Source: Heterodera schachtii
Taxonomy: Eukaryota > Nematoda > Chromadorea > Rhabditida > Heteroderidae
DNA length: 64,000 nucleotides
Assembly (NCBI GenBank): GCA_023374025.1
Contig: SIJG01000080.1
Span: forward strand, 262,029-326,028
Reading direction: 5' to 3'
Made by a program: the position numbers and the translations under genes. Below, in pieces: positions 1 through 10,166 of the stretch (positions are counted from its first letter, which is position 1; every line of letters starts with the position of its first letter). The notes beneath the pieces were generated by a model. That model was given only the letters and a program-made list of their open reading frames with translations. It had not been told where the DNA came from and did not search any database.

Positions 1-1688
1 TAAAAAAAAAAATTAATTCTTAATTTAAAACAAAAAGCCGCTAAAATGGAGCTTTGGACAATTTTCTTGGAGAATTTGGGAAACTCATCAAGGAAATGAG
101 ACAATATTTTAATTTTAAATAATAAATCACTCCGTTTTGTGTCTGTTTAAGTAAATACACGAAGTTTTTAAGTTCACGAAGCATAAATTACAACTTAATA
201 ATAAAACAAGATTTAGATAAAAACCACTCTTCAGAGAATATAAATTTATTAATCTAATCGTTGCAATAATTAGAAAAAATAAAAGTGCATATATTGAAAT
301 TTTCAAATTAACTGATTAAGAACGCAACCAAGCAAGCATATTTTTATAATTAAAAAATTCTCTAGAAATAAATATTTATTTATATTATTATATTTTCAAT
401 AAATTTCTCATATATAATAATGATATATGATAAAAAAAAAGTCAACTAACAAATAAGAATTATTTAAAATTAACCCAATACATTTATTTAAAAACCAAAA
501 GAAGATAAATTGATTCTTGTTACTCAGAAAACATTTTCACGCGAGTGGTCATATGAATTTAATAAAAAAAACAATAATTGTCTATAATTAGACAAAATTA
601 CAATAATTCACCTAATCGCTTGTTAAATAAAGAAAAAATTTGGCTTACACTTTGAAAGTAAAATGGAGACTATCAAATAAAATTAATTAAAGAAAAAATC
701 AATTATTGAAGAAATAAGAAAGGTGAAAACGAGTTCTATTAGAATAAAAATGGTTTAATGTAATTTTACTTAAATATTTCTCGATTTTTTATAAAAAACC
801 CTTGCCATTTTTATAATTTCAATTTGAAAATAATCTTTTAATTTATATTGAATTTAAAATATAATTTATCAATCAATCATTTTAGTAAGTTTTTTAAATT
901 AAAATATTTAATTAAAACTATTAAAAAATGGCTATCATTTGACTTCTTGTAATAATGTTAATAAAAATACTAACTTAAACCAGGAAAAAACTTGCTGAAT
1001 CATGTAAGAGTGGTAAAATACAAAGATCTCATTAGCTCATTACGAAAGCAATTGGGTGAATTATAATAATTTTAAGATAATTTTTTGAATCATTATTTAA
1101 CGAAATATTAGTGAATAAAATATAACGACCATTCAGCTGCAATATTTAAAATAAATCTAGAAACTTGAAGAATATCACAACGGAGAATAAGAGGAATATA
1201 TTCGGTCAAATAGCGAAAAAATTAAATAAAAACCGGTGGTTTCTTTAAAAAAATAATTTCTTAAATTTTCATACAAAAGGCATCCACTTTTCAGAAGATC
1301 TACCATGCGGGAATGTTGTTTGCCGTGCAGGTATTGAAAAAATGCTGATTTTAAAATAATTAAAAAAGATTCTATTGGTTGGTGTCGCCGCAAATTCTGT
1401 GCGAATTTGGAAGCTTTATTAATTCATTTTGCGCAAAATGGTCAACTAATTTAGGCATAAGCGAGGAATAATTTAGAATTTCGGCTCGATTTACATTAAA
1501 ATAAGTATTTATTTTCAAAATATAGTTCAAATCAGGCTTAATTACAGATCGAACAATTCTTGAAAATTAATCTAAATAAGAAAATTAATTAGCCAAAACA
1601 AAAAAAACAAATTTGTTATATTGCTTAAAATTATTATTTGATGAAAAATAATAATAATTTACATTTAACTAACTAAAAAACATTATAA
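1..1688. other. AT-rich intergenic DNA, no gene seen
   Basis: The stretch is A-rich with short homopolymers and stop codons in all frames. The only open frame of any length, around 1175-1393 on the minus strand, has no recognisable motif and is probably chance. I see no structured repeat. Confidence 0.5.
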
Positions 1689-1889
1689 TTAATTGAGTTT
1701 GCAAAGATTGTGGCGACTACCAGACAAAGTGCCAACGACATTTTTGACCAAAATGCCAAGGCACTGCCATTTTCCGCTGCCGAACATTTGGGAGATGTTT
1801 TTCCGCTGAATTCGGCAATAAATTCTCAGTTTTGGAACATTTTTAACCGATTTCGAAGAAATAATTCGCATAATTCAAGTGATCATTAG
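1689..1889 (+). pseudogene. Possible terminal exon fragment, unidentified
   Basis: An open frame of about 66 codons runs from just after a TAA to a TAG at 1887-1889 and has no ATG. Its local GC and codon use are clearly higher than in the flanks. The predicted peptide is mixed and hydrophilic with an aromatic-rich C-terminal part (SQFWNIFNRFRR), which looks like real protein. I do not recognise the family. With no start codon and no convincing splice acceptor, it is either a last exon or a degraded fragment. An antisense frame overlaps it but looks less protein-like. Confidence 0.25.
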
Positions 1890-2302
1890 GGAACGAATTT
1901 TTAGTTTTTTAACTATTTTTTCTGCGGTTTTATTTCGACGAGAAACGCACGAAAAACATGTTTTTAGATTGGTTTGAAGCTTCTAGGATGGATTTCTATA
2001 TCCATATTTTCCATATTTCGCGATTTATGTCCATATTTTCATAGTTATCCATATTTTGCATTTTTATCCATATTTATGTTCATATTTTGGCATTTTTCTA
2101 AAAAAAAAACTATTAGCCTTTTTGACTCCCTAAAGACCAGAAAACAGCACCATTCACATCCCATACGAACAATTCAATGCTATCACATTCGCAAACGTCG
2201 AGAAATTTGGAGTGAGGACGAAGTCAGTGGGCAATTTGGCCAATGTGTTCCTAATGGGCGCCATTAAAACCCAAGAAAAATCAGGCAGCTGCCAATGGAC
2301 CT

Positions 2303-2515
2303 TTGGCATTTAGCGTGCCTTCAGTTTTAAAAATGCCTTTCCTTCAGCTTATGAAGCGAATTGGTCTCAAACGGCGGTTGGCCCTTCAAATTGTGTCCCA
2401 TTGCGACGCGTCCTCCGGCAGAGATCGGCTGACGGAGCAGCTGCAGCAGCTGATGCCGTTGAATGTGTTCGGCAGATGCAACCAAAAGCCGTGTGACAAC
2501 AAATGTTATCAGTAG
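2303..2515 (+). pseudogene. Fragment resembling alpha-1,3-fucosyltransferase
   Basis: The frame encodes about 70 residues. The stretch ALQIVSHCDASSGRDRL, followed by a segment ending LNVFGRC and a short Cys-containing tail, fits the N-terminal part of the GT10 alpha-1,3/1,4-fucosyltransferase domain, where a VSNC-type motif is followed by the helix leading to V(D/N)xFGxC. Those Golgi enzymes transfer fucose from GDP-fucose to N-glycans or Lewis-type acceptors. The fragment ends in an in-frame TAG just before a GTGAGC that could be a splice donor, so it looks like an exon with a nonsense change. The donor-sugar-binding C-terminal half is not nearby, so a relic is more likely than a working gene. 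Family call from motif memory. Confidence 0.45.
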
Positions 2516-3632
2516 CAACTCGGTGAGCGGTGGCCCATAATCGTCCCGCAATTTTCGCTCTTTACCTTTAGGCTTTATCCGTTCAAGCACCATCACTTCT
2601 CTTTTGTATATTTTGTTTTCTCTTTTCAAATAATGGGGCAATTAGTGGAAATAATTTTAAGGTTATTAAGTTATTTGAAATGGACCAAAAAGTATCGAAA
2701 ACAATGGGACCACAATACAAAGCCAACGGAATTTTGACAATTGTGCGAGATTTTATAAAAGCAAAGGCAGAAGGCCAAATTCCGAAGTTACGCGGTACAA
2801 TTGGACAAATTTTGGAGAGAAAAAACATGTCGAAGAAATTTTGTACATAACGAACTCTCCAGTTTCGATAAAAATGATTAGGCCAAATCACGATAATTTT
2901 TCTATTAGAAGAACAAGTTGTTTAAATTGAAAAAATTTGAAAATTTAATTTACGCTAAGACGGTTTTACAGCAACTCTGGAATACGATAAACGACGAAAT
3001 CGCGACCCGATTCGCAACCATCGGAGCCATTCATTAAGCAAAAGCAATTTTAATTGCGAAACGAGTTTAAATAATTTAAACACTTTAAGCCGTAAATTTT
3101 GTTAGCCTATAAATTTTCGTGCTCGGTTAAGTCATTTTGGTTTATGTTATGTTAATAGAGCTCTTTGAAAGCTTTTCAGTTGATATTAATTTTAAAGTTG
3201 GTCAACTTACTAATTCAAAAGTTATGTCATTTAAAAGGTTCCGGTGCCCAAATGTCCCTTCACCCCCCCCCCCCCCCCTCCTCCCATTAACCTTTTTTGT
3301 GGCCGACCAATGCCTAAATGATCGTCATTCATGAACATTCTTTTTAATGGATTTTTAATCTTCGCTGTAGACAATTACAGCAAAATTAGTTGGAAAAAGA
3401 TATATTTTTTATATGAACGAGTTTCGCATTTAACATTTTAATGACATCATTAAAATGCCAAAAAACGCATGAATAAATTTTTCTATGTAATCTTTGATGT
3501 GTAAAATTGCATTTATTTATTTTTTTGTCATTTTTGTCACTATTGCACTCCTCGCTCATTTTTCATAGCCATAGCTTGGCTCTAATTAACTCGGCTCTAA
3601 TTAATTGCTCATTTTCCATGGCTTGACTCTAA
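2516..3632. other. Intergenic, with a 16-base C run
   Basis: No supported gene. A run of 16 consecutive C at 3263-3278, followed by further C-rich sequence, stands out in this AT-rich context. The antisense frames at 2327-2891 lack recognisable features. Confidence 0.4.
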
Positions 3633-3857
3633 TTAGTTGCTCATTTTCCATGGCTTGACTCTCCAACCTGCATTATTCTGCTGCTGTTGTTCCATCATCA
3701 TCCGTTTGATCTGCTCAATTTGCTGATTTCGCTGAATGATCGTCGGGTCTTCGACCATCATCAGATCAACTTGTTGTGCAGCAACAACAATGCCATGCCT
3801 TTTCGCCTCCTCTTCCATAAATGTTTTTCTATTGTTGGGTGGGAAACAAATTATCAA
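3633..3857 (-). CDS. Possible exon encoding a Met/Gln-rich helical segment
   Basis: The minus-strand frame contains EEEAKRHGIVVAAQQVDLMM and a later segment with many Met and Gln (KRMMMEQQQQ). Its composition resembles real coiled-coil protein and not AT-rich noise. The coding stretch could end at a GCAG|GTTGGA donor-like site near 3665, and an AATAG acceptor-like site lies near its start, so it may be one internal exon. I do not recognise the family and no neighbouring exon could be assigned. Low confidence. Confidence 0.25.
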   Translation of the reverse strand: MIICFPPNNRKTFMEEEAKRHGIVVAAQQVDLMMVEDPTIIQRNQQIEQIKRMMMEQQQQNNAGWRVKPWKMSN

Positions 3858-4467
3858 AATGTTTTATTAGATAATTTATAAAAATGGGGACTAGTAAAAA
3901 TGAACTTTATACACTCATTGTCAGAGTATGATAATTAAGTAAAAATATACCCCAATGACTTTATTACTTAATAAATAAATTATAATTTTGACTAATTTAC
4001 CCCAGCAATACCAGCCTCAAGCAAATTTCTGTTTTTGTGGTGGTGTATTACCATTAATTTATGTTGAGTGTCCCATTAACACAAAGAGATGGATTTAAAA
4101 AAATTTGATGTTCCCCTTAAGAAATTTTAACAGAACACTCAATCAAAGATTGTAATGCTTTCTTTGATAATGCATCGCCATTATTTACACTTGTGAATGT
4201 TCAAAAACCGGATTATCGCAACGAATGAAAAAAAGGAAACAGCAAAATTATTATTGCAATTTAATTCATAATTAATAGGGATGCGATTTTTAGGGTAAAT
4301 GCCTAAAATTTTAGCGCACTTAATACGAACAGATAAGCAAGAAAAACGCATTTTCCTCTTGGGTTGAGGCTTCTACGATGACTTATAATGCCTAACTTTG
4401 TCTATTTTGAAAAAATTTTTGTGCTTAATGCCTATTTGTCTATTTCGCCATTGAAAAAAATCGGATA
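3858..4467. other. Intergenic DNA, nothing recognised
   Basis: AT-rich, with no open frame of note and no clear repeat until the foldback element that starts at 4468. Confidence 0.4.
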
Positions 4468-5385
4468 AACTATAGTGAACGCCCCGTGAAAAAATGGATC
4501 AAATGATATACCAATCGATTCGTCTCAAGGAGCTAAGCACGAAAAAATAGGTCTCCATTTGCGGAAATGCCAAAAAACCGGTTTTTGAACCGGTTTAAAA
4601 CTCGAAAAATTGAGTGAAAAGGGGGCCTCCTGACCCTTTAAAATGGTCAAATTCGGACAAATTTGATATCATTCGAAAGCTCTTGATGAGCTAAGTCTAA
4701 AAAACAAGGTATAAATTCGAACCAATGCCACCTAAGCACTGGGACAACTGAGTCCCAGTGAAAATGGACACTTCTGTACTAAAAAAAGTTTTCTTATATA
4801 ATGTCACGAAAATCGTTTAGCTTTGAATATCGAGTATTGCGCTAAAAAACCGCCGCACACTCGACTACGGCGGCCAGTAGGTGGGGCGAGACTACGGGCT
4901 ACGGAAGAAGTCCGCGCGTGATCCGCAGGCGGTTGACTGATTGGCGGGGGCCCTTCGGGTCCCCGCAGTCAACCGCCTGTGGCGCTCGTCAGACTTTTCC
5001 TCCGCCCTCCGTCTCGCCCCACTACTTGCTCCGTCTTCGCATGCACCCTTTTGCGAAATTTTGCTTTTAAATTGTTATTTCCCGTTTATTATTTTTCGGT
5101 ACTGAAGTGTCCATTTTCACTGGGGACTCAGTTGTCCAAGTGCTCAGATGGCATCGGTTCGACTTAATTTCCTGATTTTTAGATTAGGCTCGTCAAGAGC
5201 TTTCAAATGGTACCAAAATTGTCGGGATTTGATCGTTTAAAAAAGTTAGAGTGTGAAATCTCTCAATTTTTCGAACCGGTTCAAAAACCGGTTTTTTGGC
5301 ATTTGCGCAAATGGAGACCTATTTTTTCGTGCTTAGCTCCTTGAGACGAATCGATTGGTATATCAACGGGGCGTTCACTATAGTT
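4468..5385. mobile_element. Foldback/MITE-like element, long inverted arms
   Basis: The element begins with AACTATAGTGAACGCCCCGT (4468-4487), and the exact reverse complement ends it (5366-5385). Inside, long stretches of the left arm recur inverted in the right arm, for example the region with the CGATTCGTCTCAAGGAGCTA word, the AACCGGTT-containing stretch, and the ACTGGGACAACTGAGTCCC-type segment. At the centre a GC-rich hairpin pairs CAGGCGGTTGACTG with CAGTCAACCGCCTG (about 4926-4978). No transposase is encoded, so it is non-autonomous. Target-site duplication is not clear. Confidence 0.75.
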
Positions 5386-5597
5386 CACCCAAAAAATCTT
5401 CTCAAAAATTGTTCCTCAAAATTTTATTATTTTTTCTTGATAAATTTTTTGGTTTAAAAATTGTCCTTATTCAAAAAACTTTAAAACAATTGAAATATAA
5501 GCAGAATTACGTGTTTGGATTAAGTTTATATATATTTTGCTACTTAAAAGCGTTATTATTATTTATTTATTTTTTGCCTATTTTTGTGCCTAGAGAT

Positions 5598-5812
5598 AAA
5601 GGGAGAGAGACACAGAAAGGATGAAAAGGAAGAGAAGGAGAGAATGGGACGGGGAGAGAGAGAGAGAGGGAATGAGACACGAAGAGGGTGAGAGGGAGAG
5701 AGACGTAGAAATGAAAAGGAAGAGAAGGAGAGAATGGGACGGGGAGAGAGAGAGAGAGAGAGAGGGAGTGAGACACGGAGAGGGTGAAAGGAAGAGAGAG
5801 AGCCAATTTTAA
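5598..5812. repeat. Polypurine GA-rich repeat, two ~100-bp units
   Basis: Almost pure A/G on the plus strand. A unit containing GAAGAGAAGGAGAGAATGGG followed by (GA)n and GAGACACGRAGAGGGTGA occurs twice in direct orientation. The second unit has a longer (GA)n run. Both strands are open (Arg/Glu-rich on plus, Ser/Leu/Pro-rich on minus), but that is a consequence of composition and is not evidence of a gene. Confidence 0.8.
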
Positions 5813-5856
5813 ATTTTTCACATGATTAATCTTTTATTGCGGAACCGCTCAGTTGA

Positions 5857-6150
5857 GCCCCGGCACGTTTGGGCCCCAGCGGGTATTTGGCTATAACTTT
5901 TTCTTTGTCAACCAAATCCAACATTCTTGGTATCATTCGAAAGCCCTAAGTGTCCTCTAAAAAGTTCGTTAAGGTTCAAAAAAGTTATGGCCAGAAGAAT
6001 CCAAAAAACCAAAATTTTCCAACCTTTTTGGCCATAAATTTGTCATAATTGACGAAATTTTTTGGAATATTGCATGCTATTAGAGCATCTGAAGAGCTCT
6101 TCCAAGATTGTTAGATCCAAAAACATGCTGGTGCCCAAACGTGCCGGAGC
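5857..6150. mobile_element. Short MITE-like element with 24-bp inverted ends
   Basis: The left end GCCCCGGCACGTTTGGGCCC plus CAGC (5857-5880) matches the reverse complement of the right end at 6127-6150 with two mismatches. The interior is about 245 bp and non-coding. No target-site duplication was confirmed. Confidence 0.6.
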
Positions 6151-6272
6151 CCAAATGAGGTAGACCGTTTTATTGGATTGGTATTATTTTGTGATCATTT
6201 ATGTTGAGATCGTATAAATTAAATATAAATTAATGTGCTTTGTTTATAACAGATTTTGTGCTTTCATATAAT

Positions 6273-6656
6273 TTATAAGCCTTTGTGGAAAACAATTTGC
6301 TGTTGGATCTGAGCGACGCCCAAGCTACAATGCTTTTCATCCAAATGATCATGGATTCGTTGCAGAGCAAATTTCCTCGGCTGAATTTCCTCGCCCACAC
6401 TTTGGCCCAATTTCGCGGCAATCCCCTCGGGGGTTGAAGCGAGGATATGAACAGACTCATCTTCATCTCCGAACTTTACAAGTGAGCCGGAAAAGCGATA
6501 CCAATCAGCAGCATAAGGCTCAGCAAAATTCAAGGACATAAAAATTGATGAGTTGCTTTCAAAGACATTGAAACGGTGCCCAATCGGGATTTTAGATGGA
6601 ATTGTCGGTTGAAATCCAATGCCACTGGTGATCATTAGTGCTTTACCAAGTTGCAT
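6273..6656 (-). CDS. Unidentified 127-residue ORF
   Basis: The frame starts at an ATG and encodes 127 residues with balanced, protein-like composition (for example FAEPYAADWYRFSGSLVKFG and SVHILASTPEGIAAKLGQSV). Local GC is higher than in the surroundings, which supports coding. I see no signal peptide, membrane segment or known motif. It ends in HKGL and could continue through a splice. It may be one exon of a host gene or a gene fragment. An overlapping frame at 6230-6466 is probably a shadow. Confidence 0.35.
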   Translation of the reverse strand: MQLGKALMITSGIGFQPTIPSKIPIGHRFNVFESNSSIFMSLNFAEPYAADWYRFSGSLVKFGDEDESVHILASTPEGIAAKLGQSVGEEIQPRKFALQRIHDHLDEKHCSLGVAQIQQQIVFHKGL

Positions 6657-6867
6657 TTGAATTGGACGACTTTGTCCTACATAATTTACTCCCTCCCCAA
6701 TTTCTTTAAAATTTAATTATTAAATTTTAAATTTTCAGCGAAAAGAATGAAGGTCGCATTGAGTCGGTGCATGTCAATTCGTACGAAAAATGGAAAACCC
6801 GGAGAAAATTTATGTATATTTTGTTCATCCACCAATTTCTTCTATGTTTAAGCATTAAAGTATGCCA
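6657..6867. other. Short intergenic gap
   Basis: No gene recognised. It leads into the tandem unit that begins near 6868. Confidence 0.3.
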
Positions 6868-7256
6868 TTTTGGCAATATCCAAAAGCGATGACAAAATAA
6901 GCTGACACAACCAGTCCAACCAGCGCTCCGTGACTTGTGCTTTGATCAAAGAAATAAAGTTTAAATATTAATTCATAAATTTGGATTATTAAATTTTGTT
7001 CAAAAGACCGAATTATGTATATTATATAAGTTTTTGTACGATAAACGTTTTTTCATAAGGTACAAAATGATTTTTTAAGTGCCTAATGAGTTTTTCCAAA
7101 ATGTAGAGATGGCAACTTTTGTCTCTATTAATTTTCTTACCGTTCAGAGCATGCAGAATCCAGCCAAAAATATGAATTTATAAAATTTAAATCACTATTA
7201 ATGAATTATATCAATAAAATGAATGATAAATAATATATGAATATTTTGGCTGTTTA

Positions 7257-7682
7257 ATGATTTTTCCGACCGGAACCTCGGGATCAATGTCAGAAAATCT
7301 CGAACGGGAGGAAGAAACGACAGAAAGCGAAGAGGAGACCGAATTTATTGAAGGGCAAGAGTTTGCGACGAGAGCCGAAGAAGTCATGGACTTGGCAACG
7401 GAATTAAGCCACGACCTCTCCCAATTGAATATGAATTCCCAGCAGCGAAAAATGATATTGCATTGGCTGTCGGCAAAAGATTATCATTTGAAGAAAAGCG
7501 TGTTTTCTTTTTTGAGTGTTTTGAGCCCCCTCAAAATTATCAATTTCAACCCGTTTTCCAATCAAAAAAGAAAAGGTACTCAAAAGTTCACCCAATTTCT
7601 TGCAAATTTAATTCCGTTGGCACCATTAAAATGCATCACAAACGGCAAAAAAAGGCGGATTATGGCGCAAAAAGGTAATTGA
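7257..7682 (+). pseudogene. Acidic ORF in duplication copy 1
   Basis: The frame opens with a Glu-rich segment (NLEREEETTESEEETEFIEG) and a helical stretch ending QQRKMILHWLSAK, then becomes less protein-like, so only the first ~80 codons may be a real exon. In copy 2 most of the second half is deleted, so the two copies cannot encode the same product. I do not recognise the family. Confidence 0.25.
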
Positions 7683-8344
7683 AAAAATGGATGTATCGGC
7701 TGACACTCTAATTACGCTCTCGCGCTCTTTCTGTTGGGCCAATGCGTGCGCAGCAGACGCTACGCATTCGAACTTTATTGGTGAGAAAAATAAGAAATAA
7801 TTAAAAATTAATTATGTGTATTAAAAATTAAAAATAATTATCAAAATTATTTCTTAAAAAATATTAATTAAAAAATTATTTTTCTCATTTTTCTTGGCAA
7901 CTTCAGCCCCGCATTTTGGACGCCAAAAACTCATCGTTCAGTGCGCGATGCCACTCCTTCAAAAAATGTTGCTGGACCTGGGCATTCCCTGTCTGGGCGT
8001 CGAATTTGGAATTTTCTAAAATAAATTTATGAATAATATTACTTACTATTCTGCCTTTAAAAACAAAGTGTTGCACAAAGAGCTGTCCCATTTGTTCGAC
8101 GCGTTGGACATGCGCAATGCTCGCATTCCAATCACTCCGCATTTCAATGCCACATAATTGCGGTGGCGGACTGTGCCATTTTCAATTCATTGACTATTGT
8201 TTTCGGAAAATGTGAAAATAAACATAATCACATTTTTATAGGCCTTAAAAGTATCCAATTTCAATGACAATCCCTTAAATTGCTCTTTAAATGCCGTTAT
8301 ATTCAACTAATTAATTACCACCCCCTCCCTAATTTCACTTACAG

Positions 8345-8519
8345 TGACCGTCTCCCATTTGTGTTCACTCCCGAAATGGCTTATGTGGTCAATGGGGGAC
8401 AAAGCTCGACTTTGGCAATATGCAAAAGCGATGACAAAATAAGCTGGCACAATTTAGACCAGTCCAACCAGCGCTCCGTGACTTGTGCTTTGATCAAAGA
8501 AATAAAGTTTAAATATTAA
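8345..8519 (+). pseudogene. PI3-kinase-like exon fragment (copy 1)
   Basis: After a TTACAG acceptor the frame reads DRLPFVFTPEMAYVVNGG, which closely fits the segment following the activation loop of class II phosphoinositide 3-kinases (RDRxPFVFTxxMAYVxNGG). Those enzymes phosphorylate phosphoinositides at the 3-position on membranes. The similarity stops after about 18 residues and the remaining ~40 codons to the TAA do not resemble the family's C-terminal part. No ATP-binding or catalytic loop is nearby. It is an exon fragment or a diverged end, not a complete kinase. Family call from motif memory. Confidence 0.4.
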
Positions 8520-9698
8520 TTCATAAATTTGGATTATTAAATTTTGTTCAAAAGACCGAATTATGCATATTATATAAGTTTTTGTACGATAAACGTTTTT
8601 TCATAAGGTACAAAATGATTTTTTAAGTGCCTAATGAGTTTTTCCAAAATGTAGAGATGGCAACTTTTGTCTCTATTAATTTTCTTACCGTTCAGAGCAT
8701 GCAGAATCCAGCCAAAAATATGAATTTATAAAATTTAAATCACTATTAATGAATTATATCAATAAAATGAATGATAAATAATATATGAATATTTTGGCTG
8801 TTTAATGATTTTTCCGACGGAACCTCGGGATCAATGTCAGAAAATCTCGAACGGGAGGAAGAAACGACAGAAAGCGAAGAGGAGACCGAATTTATTGAAG
8901 GGCAAGAGTTTGCGACGAGAGCCGAAGAAGTACTCAAAAGGTCACTCAATTTCTTGCAAATTTAATTCCGTTGGCACCATTAAAATGCATCACAAACGGC
9001 AAAAAAAGGCGGACTATGACGCAAAAAGGTAATTGAAAAAATGGATGTATCGGCTGACACTCTAATTACGCTCTCGCGCTCTTTCTGTTGGGCCAATGCG
9101 TGCGCAGCAGACGCTACGCATTCAAACTTTATTGGTGAGAAAAATAAGAAATAATTAAAAATTAATTATGTGTATTAAAAATTAAAAATAATTATCAAAA
9201 TTATTTCTTAAAAAATATTAATTAAAAAATTATTTTTCTCATTTTTCTTGGCAACTTCAGCCCCGCATTTTGGACGCCAAAAACTCATCGTTCAGTGCGC
9301 GATGCCACTCCTTCAAAAAATGTTGCTGGACCTGGGCATTCCCTGTCTGGGCGTCGAATTTGGAATTTTCTAAAATAAATTTATGAATAATATTACTTAC
9401 TATTCTGCCTTTAAAAACAAAGTGTTGCACAAAGAGCTGTCCCATTTGTTCGACGCGTTGGACATGCGCAATGCTCGCATTCCAATCACTCCGCATTTCA
9501 ATGCCACATAATTGCGGTGGCGGACTGTGCCATTTTCAATTCATTGACTATTGTTTTCGGAAAATGTGAAAATAAACATAATCACATTTTTATAGGCCTT
9601 AAAAGTATCCAATTTCAATGACAATCCCTTAAATTGCTCTTTAAATGCCGTTATATTCAACTAATTAATTACCACCCCCTCCCTAATTTCACTTACAG

Positions 9699-9873
9699 TG
9701 ACCGTCTCCCATTTGTGTTCACTCCCGAAATGACTTATGTGGTCAATGGGGGACAAAGCTCGACTTTGGCAATATGCAAAAGCGATGACAAAATAAGCTG
9801 GCACAATTTAGACCAGTCCAACCAGCGCTCCGTGACTTGTGCTTTGATCAAAGAAATAAAGTTTAAATATTAA
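9699..9873 (+). pseudogene. PI3-kinase-like exon fragment (copy 2)
   Basis: Second copy of the same exon, with the Ala of EMAYV changed to Thr (EMTYV) and otherwise the same peptide. The same acceptor-like TTACAG precedes it. The near-identity shows the duplication is recent or still being homogenised. Confidence 0.4.
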
Positions 9874-10166
9874 TTCATAAATTTGGATTATTAAATTTTG
9901 TTCAAAAGACCGAATTATGCATATTATATAAGTTTTTGTACGATAAACGTTTTTTCATAAGGTACAAAATGATTTTTTAAGTGCCTAATGAGTTTTTCCA
10001 AAATGTAGAGATGGCAACTTTTGTCTCTATTAATTTTCTTACCGTTCAGAGCATGCAGAATCCAGCCAAAAATATGAATTTATAAAATTTAAATCACTAT
10101 TAATGAATTATATCAATAAAATGAATGATAAATAATATAAGAATATTTTGGCTGTTTAATGATTTT

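Larger units (their letters stand above)
6868..10166. repeat. Tandem duplication, 2+ copies of a 1.35-1.55 kb unit
   Basis: Three copies of the same boundary word (GCAATAT followed by AAAAGCGATGACAAAATAAGC) occur at about 6872, 8418 and 9772. Copy 1 (about 6868-8413) and copy 2 (about 8414-9767) are almost identical but for an internal deletion in copy 2 that fuses sequence near 7382 to sequence near 7577. The third copy is partial and ends near 10166. The units contain broken exon-like pieces, including an antisense 79-codon frame (7903-8142 and 9257-9496) and a PI3-kinase-like exon. This looks like local unequal duplication of part of a host gene. Confidence 0.8.

Noticed and set aside
5567..5821. 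Ser/Leu/Pro-rich and Arg/Glu-rich frames on opposite strands
   Set aside because: Both follow from the polypurine repeat and carry no other coding sign.
7903..8142. Antisense 79-codon frame in both duplication copies
   Set aside because: Open and identical in both copies, but identity comes from recent duplication. It contains a possible 31-bp intron that would break the frame, and no family is recognised. Kept only as part of the repeat description.
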